DNA from: Vagococcus hydrophili
Lineage (GTDB): Bacteria; Bacillota; Bacilli; Lactobacillales; Vagococcaceae
Direction of reading: 5' to 3'
DNA length: 64,000 nt
NCBI RefSeq assembly: GCF_011304195.1
Contig: NZ_CP049887.1
Coordinates: forward strand, 2,604,001-2,668,000
Below, piece after piece: positions 7,670 through 15,612 of this stretch. The notes beneath the pieces are model-generated. The model saw only the letters and a program-made list of their open reading frames with translations, was not told the origin of the DNA and did not search any database. The position numbers were made by a program, and so were the translations under genes. How positions within the stretch are numbered: position 1 is the stretch's first letter; each line of letters begins with the position of its first letter.

Positions 7670-8449
7670 TTATTTTATATATAAACTTTGTTTTCCTGTT
7701 TCATTGTATATTTTTTCGAAAGTATCTTGACTGACAGTTACTTCTTTTCCATAAGGATCATTTAAAAATACATTTTCTTTATCAAATCCTGTGATAACTG
7801 CAGCATGATGATTAACCCCATACTTTTTTAATCCGTTCTCAGTTGGCCAATCAATCCAATCTTCTTTTCTAGGAACTTTATAATCAATAGTTGTAATGAC
7901 CCAAACAGGACGACCTGCTTTAATCTGCATGAATAATTCTGAAAGAGAACTTCCTGTACTGTTAACCACTTCATATGGTGAATTAACTAAAGATTGTGCT
8001 AAATCAAATACTGGTTGAACGTTGACGCCAGTTCCAGGATTTTTCCCCGTTGCATCCCCAACAAATCCTGAATCTGGATCTCCCAATAGTGTATCACTTA
8101 CTTGATATGGCTCCTTCTTAATCTTCTCTTGAAGTTGATTCTTATTATAATCAAAGGAATAATAAGTTAAAATCATACTAAGTGCCGTTACTTCACAACC
8201 ATATATTAAAGATGGTTCTGACATCTGGTCAAATAAAGGAACAGGTAAATGATACTCTGACAGCTGATTTTCTTGAGTTGTTACAGTGTTCATGCCTTTC
8301 AATAAATTAGGGTGTTTAGTATAACGAATATGACATTTCTCTTTTGCAATGCGGTTATTTTCAACAGCCATCGTAAAAATAACTTTGGTTCCAAATAAAC
8401 TAGCGACTGAAATTATAAGTATAACTGAAATATTAATTATTTTTTTCAT
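7670..8449 (-). CDS. C39-family (PF13529-like) cysteine peptidase, membrane-anchored or secreted
   Basis: 259 residues. An N-terminal hydrophobic segment (about 5-28) acts as signal or anchor, so the catalytic domain should be outside the cell. Catalytic candidates are Cys85 in YGCEVTAL, His214/His215 in NHHAAVITGFD, and Asp231 in LNDPYG, the order and spacing of the papain-like C39_2 fold. It starts 12 bases after fliS and shares its terminator, so it is the last gene of the late flagellar operon. No FlgJ-type muramidase is seen in the cluster, so a role at the cell wall or on a surface protein is possible but is only inference. The target is unknown. Confidence 0.75.
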   Translation of the reverse strand: MKKIINISVILIISVASLFGTKVIFTMAVENNRIAKEKCHIRYTKHPNLLKGMNTVTTQENQLSEYHLPVPLFDQMSEPSLIYGCEVTALSMILTYYSFDYNKNQLQEKIKKEPYQVSDTLLGDPDSGFVGDATGKNPGTGVNVQPVFDLAQSLVNSPYEVVNSTGSSLSELFMQIKAGRPVWVITTIDYKVPRKEDWIDWPTENGLKKYGVNHHAAVITGFDKENVFLNDPYGKEVTVSQDTFEKIYNETGKQSLYIK

Positions 8450-8461
8450 GAAAAATTAACC

Positions 8462-8827
8462 CTATAATACTAACCAAGTTTCCAAAAGTTCTTCTAGCAT
8501 TTTCTTAACCAACTCTACTCGTTCTTTGTTCTTCTCAGTGTTTGCTAATAGCAACTGATTGTACATAAAATCATAAAGTGAGATTAATTGATCTGGAACA
8601 TCACTGTCAGGTGTCGGTGCAACTGCATATTTTAATTCCAAAACAATATCTTGTACTTTTATCAACTGTGTATTTATTTCTTGCAAATTGCCTTGATCCA
8701 AATGAAAAATAGCAAGTTTTGAATGTTTGATTCCTGCCTCATAAAGAATTTCAATTAATTTTTTTGGTGACGCTGTTAATATTTGATTATTTACATATGC
8801 TGAATTACCTTTATTATTGTATGTCAT
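8462..8827 (-). CDS. fliS: Flagellin export chaperone FliS
   Basis: 121 residues, normal FliS length. It binds the C-terminal helices of unassembled flagellin in the cytoplasm and brings it to the export gate. The N-terminal YVNNQILTASPKKLIEILYEAGIKHSKLA and the C-terminal LYDFMYNQLLLANTEKNKERVELVKKMLEELLETW are the family helices. It is in the standard order fliD-fliT-fliS. Confidence 0.93.
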   Translation of the reverse strand: MTYNNKGNSAYVNNQILTASPKKLIEILYEAGIKHSKLAIFHLDQGNLQEINTQLIKVQDIVLELKYAVAPTPDSDVPDQLISLYDFMYNQLLLANTEKNKERVELVKKMLEELLETWLVL

Positions 8828-8847
8828 GATATACTCCTTAGTTATTA

Positions 8848-9189
8848 TTAGAAATCTTTATCAATAAAGAAAGATTCAGAAAATTGTTTAATGTACTGAT
8901 GGGCAATTTTTTCAGATTGATTCAACTGAGCCATTTTCTCAAATAACTCTGCTTTTTCACCTTCTAATTTTTCCATCAGCTCTTGATACTCATCACAGAG
9001 TTTCTGTAAATCTTTTTTATTTTGATTTGTTAATCCTTCATTAGAAACCACTTGATAGTGACTCATTAATTCATTATGTTGGTCTAAAATATTCATAGAT
9101 TCTTCCAAATTTAATTCTTGAGACCACTTAGAAATATTATCAAGTAACTTCTTTATTAAAACTTCTTTTTTCCCTATACTTTCAGTCAA
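8848..9189 (-). CDS. fliT: Probable FliT-type flagellar chaperone
   Basis: 113 residues, wholly helical and highly charged, with heptad-like patterns and no membrane segment. Sequence alone is weak, as is normal for FliT. Its size and its place between fliD and fliS make it the expected chaperone for the filament cap protein FliD. A general secretion chaperone of FlgN type is the alternative. Confidence 0.7.
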   Translation of the reverse strand: MTESIGKKEVLIKKLLDNISKWSQELNLEESMNILDQHNELMSHYQVVSNEGLTNQNKKDLQKLCDEYQELMEKLEGEKAELFEKMAQLNQSEKIAHQYIKQFSESFFIDKDF

Positions 9190-9213
9190 TAGTTCGCTCC
9201 CCTTTTTTCTAAA

Positions 9214-10713
9214 TTAGTTCATGTTAAACGAGTCTAATTGTGTCATCAATGTCGCCATTTGTTGTTCCGCTTGCATCATTACTTGGTCTAAACGGCTGAA
9301 TGTCCTAACATAATAATCACGCTTTTTATCGAGTTTTTCAGTAAATCGATCAATTCGCTCATCTAAATCTTTTAAACTTTTTTCGTAAGATTCTTTTTTA
9401 GTTGAGTAGACACTTTTTTGTCCCGCTTGATCTTTTAAATATGAGTTCATCAATTCATTTAATTTTACTGTATAACCAAACTCTTTTTTATCAAATTCCA
9501 TGACAGGTTTGCCATCTTCGTCTTTAATAACATTTCCGAATTCATCTTTTTTCTCTACTAACGTTTTTTCAGCATAATAGAAAAAATTTTGAACATTATC
9601 AGGGTCTTCTTTTAATAACTCTTTAAATTTTTCTTCATCTAAAGATAAAACACCTTTTTTATCTACATTTAAACCTAACTCAGATGGAAACTTAAACGTA
9701 GTATGTGAATTTTGATCAGGAATACCTGTTACTAACATTTTTAAACTTGACTGTAAACGAGCTGCAGTACTATCGCCTGCTAGAGGTCCCTGTTTATTAT
9801 CTTTTTTACTAGGATCTCCTACTTCTGTTTTTTCGTTTAAAAAACTCATCAATTCATTATATTGTTCAACAAATGCATTTAACGTTTCTACTGGTTTATC
9901 TAAATCTCTCTTTAAACCAACTTTAACAGGTTCTTCTGTCTTTTCATGGATATGAATCGTAACACCTTCGACGACATCATCAACGTTGTTAGATGGACGC
10001 TCAACCTGCATTCCATCAATTGTAAATTTAGCATTGATTCCTTGTGTATATTTTGGTGCATTGTTCACATCATCTTTATTCATTCCAAGATCGTTCATCA
10101 ATGAAGTATCTCCACGAACTTCAAAATCTGTTTCACCCGTATCAACATTACTCAATACTAATCGATTATCGACAATTGTTGCTTTGACACCTGTTTCTTT
10201 TGATTCATTATTAATTTTATTAGTAATGTCTTTTAAACTATCTTTTTCATCAATCTGGATCTTAATCTCTTCTCCATCAGGATCTTTCGAATCAAATTTT
10301 AACTCACCAGACGTACCCAATTCATCGTAAATGGTTTTATCATCCATTTTATCTATTTTTCCCGAAACTTGACGAGACGATGTCGCAACTTGTTGGACTG
10401 TAATATCAAAATTATCTTCTTGAGCCTTATCCGTTCCAGTGATTGTTACTTTATCTGGTTTCGAACTTGTCGCTAGTTTTGAATTCCAAGTTTCATTTTT
10501 TTGAAGCGTCTCAATCGTTTTAAAGAAAGTGTTCATTCTCAGGCGAACATCTTTCCATGCGTTTTGTTGTTCAATAATCAAAGACTTTTCATTATTCATT
10601 CTAACTAAAGGTCCTGATTCTGCCTCAATCATTTGATCAATTTGTGCCGCCCCAATTGTTGAGTAACTTCCTAGCATCACACTAATTCCGGTTTCACTTG
10701 TTACTGTTGGCAT
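9214..10713 (-). CDS. fliD: Flagellar filament cap protein FliD
   Basis: 499 residues from ATG 10713, supported by AAGGA upstream and by not overlapping flaG; a longer frame to 10767 overlaps flaG and has no ribosome site. FliD_N lies at about 15-115 (IDQMIEAESGPLVRMNNEKSLI...AWKDVRLRMNTFFKTIETL) and FliD_C fills the second half, ending in a coiled coil (RIDRFTEKLDKKRDYYVRTFSRLDQVMMQAEQQMATL). It caps the filament and folds flagellin at the tip. Secreted through the flagellar export apparatus, so it has no signal peptide. Confidence 0.95.
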   Translation of the reverse strand: MPTVTSETGISVMLGSYSTIGAAQIDQMIEAESGPLVRMNNEKSLIIEQQNAWKDVRLRMNTFFKTIETLQKNETWNSKLATSSKPDKVTITGTDKAQEDNFDITVQQVATSSRQVSGKIDKMDDKTIYDELGTSGELKFDSKDPDGEEIKIQIDEKDSLKDITNKINNESKETGVKATIVDNRLVLSNVDTGETDFEVRGDTSLMNDLGMNKDDVNNAPKYTQGINAKFTIDGMQVERPSNNVDDVVEGVTIHIHEKTEEPVKVGLKRDLDKPVETLNAFVEQYNELMSFLNEKTEVGDPSKKDNKQGPLAGDSTAARLQSSLKMLVTGIPDQNSHTTFKFPSELGLNVDKKGVLSLDEEKFKELLKEDPDNVQNFFYYAEKTLVEKKDEFGNVIKDEDGKPVMEFDKKEFGYTVKLNELMNSYLKDQAGQKSVYSTKKESYEKSLKDLDERIDRFTEKLDKKRDYYVRTFSRLDQVMMQAEQQMATLMTQLDSFNMN

Positions 10714-10717
10714 ATTA

Positions 10718-11113
10718 TCATCCTTCCTTGTTAACGATGATTCCAACCATTTTCCAGATATTGGCAATAGAATCCAACATTTTTTCAGAAGGAATTTCTT
10801 TCACCACTTCATCTGTTTCTGTATCAACTAAGGTAATCATAGTTCTATGGGTTGTCTCATGAAGTTTAAACTCCATTTTCACATCTTTACCATTGAGTTG
10901 TCGGTTAGATTCTTCAATTATTTTTTCTAATTGCTCTCTTTTATAATCTGATAAACCATTGGTAAAATATTCATTTCCTTCTGGTTCTTTAAACTGCTCA
11001 TTTTGAGTATTCGTTTCAAGTTCCGTTGATACTTTAGAAACAGGTTCTATTTTTTCAACTTTATCTACATTATTATGAGCACTTAACCAATTTACATGAT
11101 TGATATCAAGCAT
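10718..11113 (-). CDS. flaG: FlaG family protein
   Basis: 131 residues from ATG 11113 (AAAGGA 10 bases upstream); a GTG at 11122 is too close to that site. The C-terminal half (about 60-128) is the FlaG domain, with LHETTHRTMITLVDTETDEVVKEIPSEKMLDSIANIWKMVGIIV. FlaG proteins affect filament length and lie next to fliD in many Firmicutes. The N-terminal third is a low-complexity linker. No separate promoter is clear, so it may be reached by read-through past the fla1 terminator. Confidence 0.9.
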   Translation of the reverse strand: MLDINHVNWLSAHNNVDKVEKIEPVSKVSTELETNTQNEQFKEPEGNEYFTNGLSDYKREQLEKIIEESNRQLNGKDVKMEFKLHETTHRTMITLVDTETDEVVKEIPSEKMLDSIANIWKMVGIIVNKEG

Positions 11114-11145
11114 TTGTTTCACTTCCTTTAATTAAATTACCTAGT

Positions 11146-11178
11146 TAAAGAAAAGCCGACCAAAATGTTAGTCGGCTT
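11146..11178 (-). terminator. Terminator after flagellin gene 1
   Basis: 8-bp GC-rich stem AAGCCGAC/GTCGGCTT (11153-11160, 11171-11178), with TTTTCTTT following on the minus strand. Confidence 0.8.
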
Positions 11179-11187
11179 AAAAATTAA

Positions 11188-12351
11188 TTACTGTAATAAA
11201 GAAAGAACACTTTGTGGCATTGCGTTAGCTTGTGCCAACATTGAAGTTGCTGCTTGAGAAAGGATGTTATTCTTAGTAAAGTTCATCATTTCTTCAGCCA
11301 TATCTACGTCTCTAATACGAGAGTTTGCTTCAGTTAAATTTTCTTGTGCTACAGATAAGTTGTTGATTGTGTGTTGTAATCTGTTTTGAGCAGCTCCTAA
11401 GTCAGAACGAGTGCTTGATACTTTTTGAGAAGCTAAGTCTAATTGGTTGATTGCCATTTCAGCTTGTTTTTGATCACCTAAACTTAAATCTCTAATACCT
11501 AAAGTTTTCGAATCAATTGTTCCAATTTCAACACTGATGATGTCCCCTGTGTTAGCTCCTACATGGAAGTCTAAACCTGATTTAGGTGTTGTTTGTGCTG
11601 TAAATTTAGAAGTATGTGTTTCAGCAGTTGTTACTTCTCCTTTACCGTAACGACCTTCTGTTGTTAATTTAATTACGCCAACATTTGAATCTTTTGTTGG
11701 TGGTGTCGCTGCTGTATCACCTTTTTTGATGATAGTAAATGTTCCGTCTTCATTATCTTTTTTATCAAACTTAGCTGCATCAGCACCACTTAATACAACA
11801 TCAGGTGTTCCATTAGCATCTCTAGTATATTCAACAGTTAATTCTCCTTCTAGATGTTTATCAGAATAACTTACTGTCATATATAAATCAGCATTGTCAG
11901 ATTTACTAATATCTTGTACAGATGAGCTATCAAACTCACCATCTAATAAGTTCTTTTGGTTAAAGTTAGTTGTTTGTGAAATACGATCTACTTCATCTTT
12001 TAATGCGTCAAATTCTTTGTTGATTTCAGCACGGTCTTCGTTGCTTAAAGTACCATTTGACCCTTGAGTTGCTAAATCACGCATACGATTGATGATGTCA
12101 TGTGTTTCGTTTAAAGCACCCTCAGCTGTTTGGATTAATGAAATTCCATCTTGTGCGTTACGGCTAGCTTGTTTTAAACCACCGATTTGACCTTTCATTT
12201 TTTCAGAAATTGCTAAACCTGCTGCGTCGTCTCCGGCACGGTTGATACGTAGTCCTGAAGATAATTTAGCTAATGAATTCGCTTTTCCATTGTTTGCTGC
12301 TGTTAGACGTGAATAAGTGTTTAATGCTGGTACGTTTGTATTAATTCTCAT
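11188..12351 (-). CDS. Flagellin 1
   Basis: 387 residues. The conserved N-terminal D0/D1 domain (1 to about 145, with LSSGLRINRAGDDAAGLAISEKM) and C-terminal D1/D0 (about 270-387, with LGAAQNRLQHTINNLSVAQENLTEANSRIRDVDMAEEM) flank a variable surface domain of about 100 residues. The predicted protein is identical to that of flagellin 3. DNA differences between the two genes lie mainly near the two ends. SD GGGGG before AACAACAATG. It has its own sigma-D-type promoter and a terminator. Confidence 0.97.
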   Translation of the reverse strand: MRINTNVPALNTYSRLTAANNGKANSLAKLSSGLRINRAGDDAAGLAISEKMKGQIGGLKQASRNAQDGISLIQTAEGALNETHDIINRMRDLATQGSNGTLSNEDRAEINKEFDALKDEVDRISQTTNFNQKNLLDGEFDSSSVQDISKSDNADLYMTVSYSDKHLEGELTVEYTRDANGTPDVVLSGADAAKFDKKDNEDGTFTIIKKGDTAATPPTKDSNVGVIKLTTEGRYGKGEVTTAETHTSKFTAQTTPKSGLDFHVGANTGDIISVEIGTIDSKTLGIRDLSLGDQKQAEMAINQLDLASQKVSSTRSDLGAAQNRLQHTINNLSVAQENLTEANSRIRDVDMAEEMMNFTKNNILSQAATSMLAQANAMPQSVLSLLQ

Positions 12352-12394
12352 TGTTGTTTTCCCCCTGTAATTTTATTAAGGTATTATTTATAAT

Positions 12395-12406
12395 GAGGTC
12401 ACCCTC
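12395..12406 (-). promoter_or_regulatory. 5' hairpin of the fla1 mRNA
   Basis: GAGG-GTGA-CCTC on the minus strand: a 4-bp stem closed by a GNRA tetraloop, about 9 bases downstream of the -10, i.e. at the very 5' end of the mRNA. The same structure with loop GTAA occurs before fla2 (14354-14365) and fla3 (15649-15660). Confidence 0.5.
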
Positions 12407-12414
12407 TGATATAT

Positions 12415-12440
12415 ATATCGGCATAAATTATTTTTTATTA
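12415..12440 (-). promoter_or_regulatory. Sigma-D (FliA) promoter of flagellin 1
   Basis: Minus strand TAAT (12437-12440)-N15-CCGATAT (12415-12421). This matches the Bacillus sigma-D consensus TAAA-N15-CCGATAT with one difference. Confidence 0.85.
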
Positions 12441-12467
12441 AATATTTTTTCAAATAAGGAGAGATAT

Positions 12468-12515
12468 ATGATAAAATTAATAGCATATAATAACGTAAGG
12501 AGCGTTTACTATTAA
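12468..12515 (+). CDS. Short leader ORF (15 codons plus stop) upstream of the DUF1510-like gene
   Basis: ATG 12468 with an ideal AAGGAG six bases upstream opens a frame for MIKLIAYNNVRSVYY that stops with TAA at 12513-12515. The stop overlaps the apparent ATT start (12511-12513) of the next frame, giving ATTAA. A second AAGGAG lies inside the leader. This looks like a leader peptide with translational coupling, or the remains of a shifted start. No experimental support. Confidence 0.4.
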   Translation: MIKLIAYNNVRSVYY

Positions 12516-13083
12516 CTACTTAAAAGAACTACTACATGTATTGAAAGATAAAAAAAATAGAAAACTCGTTATCTGTTCAATAATTACTCTATTAATATTA
12601 TTCATTTTCATTCCTAAAAAAGACAAAGAAGAAGTAAAGAAAGAAATTGGGGGACCTAAAGTTACTCTTGTTGAAGAAAAAGTAACAAAGGAGAAGACAA
12701 AGCAAAAAGAATACCCAGATGTTGAAAAGAAAAATCCCATAACTATTCAGGAATCAAAAGATGCTAACGTAGAAAAAGCCTGGAAAAATTCGGAATGGAA
12801 AACAATTAAAACTGCACAAACTGGTACTCACTACGCTAACTTTGATGATAATAGTATTGACCGAAAAGAAATAAAGCTAGCTTTTTCAGAAGCACTTAAT
12901 TTAGCTCCAGAGAATATTGAAGAATGGTGGTTAGACGGACCTAATTCATCTGATATCTATGGTTTTTTAAGTAACAAGAAAACGAATGAAGCTTACAAGG
13001 TTCATCTACACTGGATAGATAATACAGGATGGCAACCTAGTTTAGTTGAAAAACTTCACACATTACCTACTTCTTTTAACTAA
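12511..13083 (+). CDS. DUF1510 (YrrS)-like membrane-anchored protein, probable non-standard start
   Basis: 190 residues if translation begins at ATT 12511, eight bases after AAGGAG (12497-12502). The first standard start, TTG 12541, has no ribosome site and would give 180 residues. A cytoplasmic segment of about 20 residues is followed by one membrane helix (LVICSIITLLILFIFIP) and then an outside domain rich in Lys/Glu. The last 90 residues (AWKNSEWKTIKTAQTGTH...EEWWLDGPNSSDIYGFLSNKKTNEAYKVHLHWIDNTGWQPSLVEKL) resemble the DUF1510 domain of Bacillus YrrS; this is recognition by eye. It is the only plus-strand gene among the flagellin genes. Role unknown. Confidence 0.6.
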   Translation: MNYLKELLHVLKDKKNRKLVICSIITLLILFIFIPKKDKEEVKKEIGGPKVTLVEEKVTKEKTKQKEYPDVEKKNPITIQESKDANVEKAWKNSEWKTIKTAQTGTHYANFDDNSIDRKEIKLAFSEALNLAPENIEEWWLDGPNSSDIYGFLSNKKTNEAYKVHLHWIDNTGWQPSLVEKLHTLPTSFN

Positions 13084-13086
13084 CAC

Positions 13087-13174
13087 AAAAAAACCGATCA
13101 GAATGTAGCGACCCCCAAAAGTTAGACCAAAAATCTAACTTTTAGGGGTCACAACAGAACGATCGGTTTTTTTT
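13087..13174. terminator. Composite bidirectional terminator between the DUF1510-like gene and flagellin 2
   Basis: The outer stem ACCGATC (13093-13099) pairs with GATCGGT (13161-13167), with A and T runs outside, so it serves both convergent genes. The loop carries a 53-bp inverted-repeat element (13104-13156) that extends the hairpin. Without that element and one GAA copy the outer arms would form a normal short terminator. Confidence 0.85.
13104..13156. mobile_element. Solo pair of IS3-family-like terminal repeats (MITE-like remnant) with 3-bp target duplication
   Basis: The left end begins TGTAGCGACCCCCAAAAG and the right end, read inward, begins TGTTGTGACCCCTAAAAG. The two arms match at about 20 of the first 23 positions and meet with only a few bases between them. 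GAA flanks the element on both sides (13101-13103, 13157-13159), fitting the 3-4 bp duplications of IS3-family insertions. TGT.G.GACCCC.AAAAGTT is like the ends of IS150-group elements of Firmicutes. There is no room for a transposase gene. Confidence 0.65.
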
Positions 13175-13178
13175 ATTA

Positions 13179-14318
13179 TTATTGTAATAAAGAAAGAACA
13201 CTTTGTGGCATTGCATTTGCTTGAGCCAACATTGAAGTTGCAGCTTGAGAAAGGATGTTGTTCTTAGTGAAGTTCATCATTTCTTCAGCCATATCTACGT
13301 CTCTAATACGAGAGTTTGCTTCAGTTAAGTTTTCTTGTGCTACAGATAAGTTGTTGATTGTGTGTTGTAATCTGTTTTGAGCAGCTCCTAAGTCAGAACG
13401 AGTGCTTGATACTTTTTGAGAAGCTAAGTCTAATTGGTTGATTGCCATTTCAGCTTGTTTTTGATCACCTAAACTTAAATCTCTAATACCTAAAGTTTTC
13501 GAATCAATTGTTCCAATTTCTACACTGATGATGTCCCCTGTGTTAGCTCCTACATGGAAGTCTAAACCTGATTTAGGTGTTGCTTGTGGTGTAAAAGTTG
13601 TTGCATGAGATTCAGCTGTTGTTACCTCATCTTTTCCATAACGGCCTTCTGTTGTTAATTTAACAACTCCAGCTTCCTTTCCAGATGCATTTTCTTTAAT
13701 TGAATACGTTCCATCTTCATTATCTTTTAATGTATAGTCTGCTTTACTTCCGCCATCTAATTCTACTGTAACTTTACCTGCAGCATCTCTGGTATATTTA
13801 ACTTCTAAATCACCATCCATTTGCTTGTCAGAATAATTTACAGTCATATATAAATCAGCATTAGTAGATTTTACAACATCTTGTTTAGATGAACTATCAA
13901 ACTCACCATCTAATAAGTTCTTTTGGTTAAAGTTAGTTGTTTGTGAAATACGATCCACTTCATCTTTTAATGCATCAAATTCTTTGTTGATTTCAGCACG
14001 GTCTTCGTTACTTAACGTTCCATTTGATCCTTGAGTTGCTAAATCGCGCATACGGTTAATGATGTCGTGAGTTTCGTTTAAAGCACCTTCAGCTGTTTGA
14101 ATTAATGAAATACCATCTTGAGCGTTACGGCTAGCTTGTTTTAAACCACCGATTTGACCTTTCATTTTTTCAGAAATCGCTAAACCTGCTGCGTCGTCTC
14201 CGGCACGGTTGATACGTAATCCTGATGATAATTTAGCTAATGAATTCGCTTTTCCATTGTTTGCTGCTGTTAAACGTGAGTATGTGTTTAACGCTGGTAC
14301 GTTTGTATTAATTCTCAT
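13179..14318 (-). CDS. Flagellin 2
   Basis: 379 residues from ATG 14318 (AGGAGG then AAAACAACA); an in-frame ATG at 14342 is upstream of this ribosome site and is not used. The N- and C-terminal D0/D1 domains are the same as in flagellins 1 and 3. The central surface domain (about 150-250) differs: for example KQDVVKSTNADLYMTVNYSDKQMDGDLEVKYTRDA replaces VQDISKSDNADLYMTVSYSDKHLEGELTVEYTRDA, and eight residues are missing. So it is the antigenically distinct member of the set. Own sigma-D-type promoter. Confidence 0.97.
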   Translation of the reverse strand: MRINTNVPALNTYSRLTAANNGKANSLAKLSSGLRINRAGDDAAGLAISEKMKGQIGGLKQASRNAQDGISLIQTAEGALNETHDIINRMRDLATQGSNGTLSNEDRAEINKEFDALKDEVDRISQTTNFNQKNLLDGEFDSSSKQDVVKSTNADLYMTVNYSDKQMDGDLEVKYTRDAAGKVTVELDGGSKADYTLKDNEDGTYSIKENASGKEAGVVKLTTEGRYGKDEVTTAESHATTFTPQATPKSGLDFHVGANTGDIISVEIGTIDSKTLGIRDLSLGDQKQAEMAINQLDLASQKVSSTRSDLGAAQNRLQHTINNLSVAQENLTEANSRIRDVDMAEEMMNFTKNNILSQAATSMLAQANAMPQSVLSLLQ

Positions 14319-14373
14319 TGTTGTTTTCCTCCTATTTTTCAAACCATTTTTCTGAGGTTACCCTCTGTTATAT

Positions 14374-14399
14374 ATATCGGTTATTTTTTGTTTTAATTA
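14374..14399 (-). promoter_or_regulatory. Sigma-D promoter of flagellin 2
   Basis: Minus strand TAAT (14396-14399)-N15-CCGATAT (14374-14380). The GNRA-capped hairpin GAGG-GTAA-CCTC follows at 14354-14365. Confidence 0.85.
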
Positions 14400-14410
14400 A
14401 TCTAAAAATA

Positions 14411-14440
14411 AAGAAAAACGACCTATAATCAGATCGTTTT
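14411..14440 (-). terminator. Terminator after flagellin 3
   Basis: Minus-strand stem AAAACGATCT/AGGTCGTTTT (10 bp with one U-G pair, 6-base loop), then TTCTTT. Confidence 0.75.
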
Positions 14441-14448
14441 CATAAAAA

Positions 14449-15612
14449 TTATTGTAATAAAGAAAGGACACTTTGTGGCATTGCATTTGCTTGTGCCAAC
14501 ATTGAAGTTGCTGCTTGAGAAAGGATATTGTTCTTAGTGAAGTTCATCATTTCTTCAGCCATATCTACGTCTCTAATACGAGAGTTTGCTTCAGTTAAAT
14601 TTTCTTGTGCTACAGATAAGTTGTTGATTGTGTGTTGTAATCTGTTTTGAGCAGCTCCTAAGTCAGAACGAGTGCTTGATACTTTTTGAGAAGCTAAGTC
14701 TAATTGGTTGATTGCCATTTCAGCTTGTTTTTGATCACCTAAACTTAAATCTCTAATACCTAAAGTTTTCGAATCAATTGTTCCAATTTCAACACTGATG
14801 ATGTCCCCTGTGTTAGCTCCTACATGGAAGTCTAAACCTGATTTAGGTGTTGTTTGTGCTGTAAATTTAGAAGTATGTGTTTCAGCAGTTGTTACTTCTC
14901 CTTTACCGTAACGACCTTCTGTTGTTAATTTAATTACGCCAACATTTGAATCTTTTGTTGGTGGTGTCGCTGCTGTATCACCTTTTTTGATGATAGTAAA
15001 TGTTCCGTCTTCATTATCTTTTTTATCAAACTTAGCTGCATCAGCACCACTTAATACAACATCAGGTGTTCCATTAGCATCTCTAGTATATTCAACAGTT
15101 AATTCTCCTTCTAGATGTTTATCAGAATAACTTACTGTCATATATAAATCAGCATTGTCAGATTTACTAATATCTTGTACAGATGAGCTATCAAACTCAC
15201 CATCTAATAAGTTCTTTTGGTTAAAGTTAGTTGTTTGTGAAATACGATCTACTTCATCTTTTAATGCGTCAAATTCTTTGTTGATTTCAGCACGGTCTTC
15301 GTTGCTTAAAGTACCATTTGACCCTTGAGTTGCTAAATCACGCATACGATTGATGATGTCATGTGTTTCGTTTAAAGCACCCTCAGCTGTTTGGATTAAT
15401 GAAATTCCATCTTGTGCGTTACGGCTAGCTTGTTTTAAACCACCGATTTGACCTTTCATTTTTTCAGAAATTGCTAAACCTGCTGCGTCATCTCCGGCAC
15501 GGTTGATACGTAATCCTGATGATAATTTAGCTAATGAATTCGCTTTTCCATTGTTTGCTGCTGTTAAACGTGAATATGTGTTTAAAGCTGGTACGTTTGT
15601 ATTAATTCTCAT
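14449..15612 (-). CDS. Flagellin 3
   Basis: 387 residues, the same predicted protein as flagellin 1. At the DNA level the long core (about 14,540-15,485) appears identical to fla1. The first roughly 120 bases, the last roughly 90 bases and the promoter/5' leader resemble fla2 instead. The gene is thus a mosaic, best explained by gene conversion. AGGAGG ribosome site and AACAACA before ATG 15612. Own promoter and terminator. Confidence 0.97.
   Translation of the reverse strand: MRINTNVPALNTYSRLTAANNGKANSLAKLSSGLRINRAGDDAAGLAISEKMKGQIGGLKQASRNAQDGISLIQTAEGALNETHDIINRMRDLATQGSNGTLSNEDRAEINKEFDALKDEVDRISQTTNFNQKNLLDGEFDSSSVQDISKSDNADLYMTVSYSDKHLEGELTVEYTRDANGTPDVVLSGADAAKFDKKDNEDGTFTIIKKGDTAATPPTKDSNVGVIKLTTEGRYGKGEVTTAETHTSKFTAQTTPKSGLDFHVGANTGDIISVEIGTIDSKTLGIRDLSLGDQKQAEMAINQLDLASQKVSSTRSDLGAAQNRLQHTINNLSVAQENLTEANSRIRDVDMAEEMMNFTKNNILSQAATSMLAQANAMPQSVLSLLQ

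Noticed and set aside
12516-12740. 74-codon minus-strand frame rich in Phe and Ser
   Set aside because: It is the complement of the DUF1510-like gene; its composition simply mirrors Lys/Glu-rich coding DNA.
11188-15612. Invertible flagellin switch
   Set aside because: The three flagellin genes point the same way, no recombinase gene is near, and no inverted repeats flank them apart from terminators and the IS remnant.
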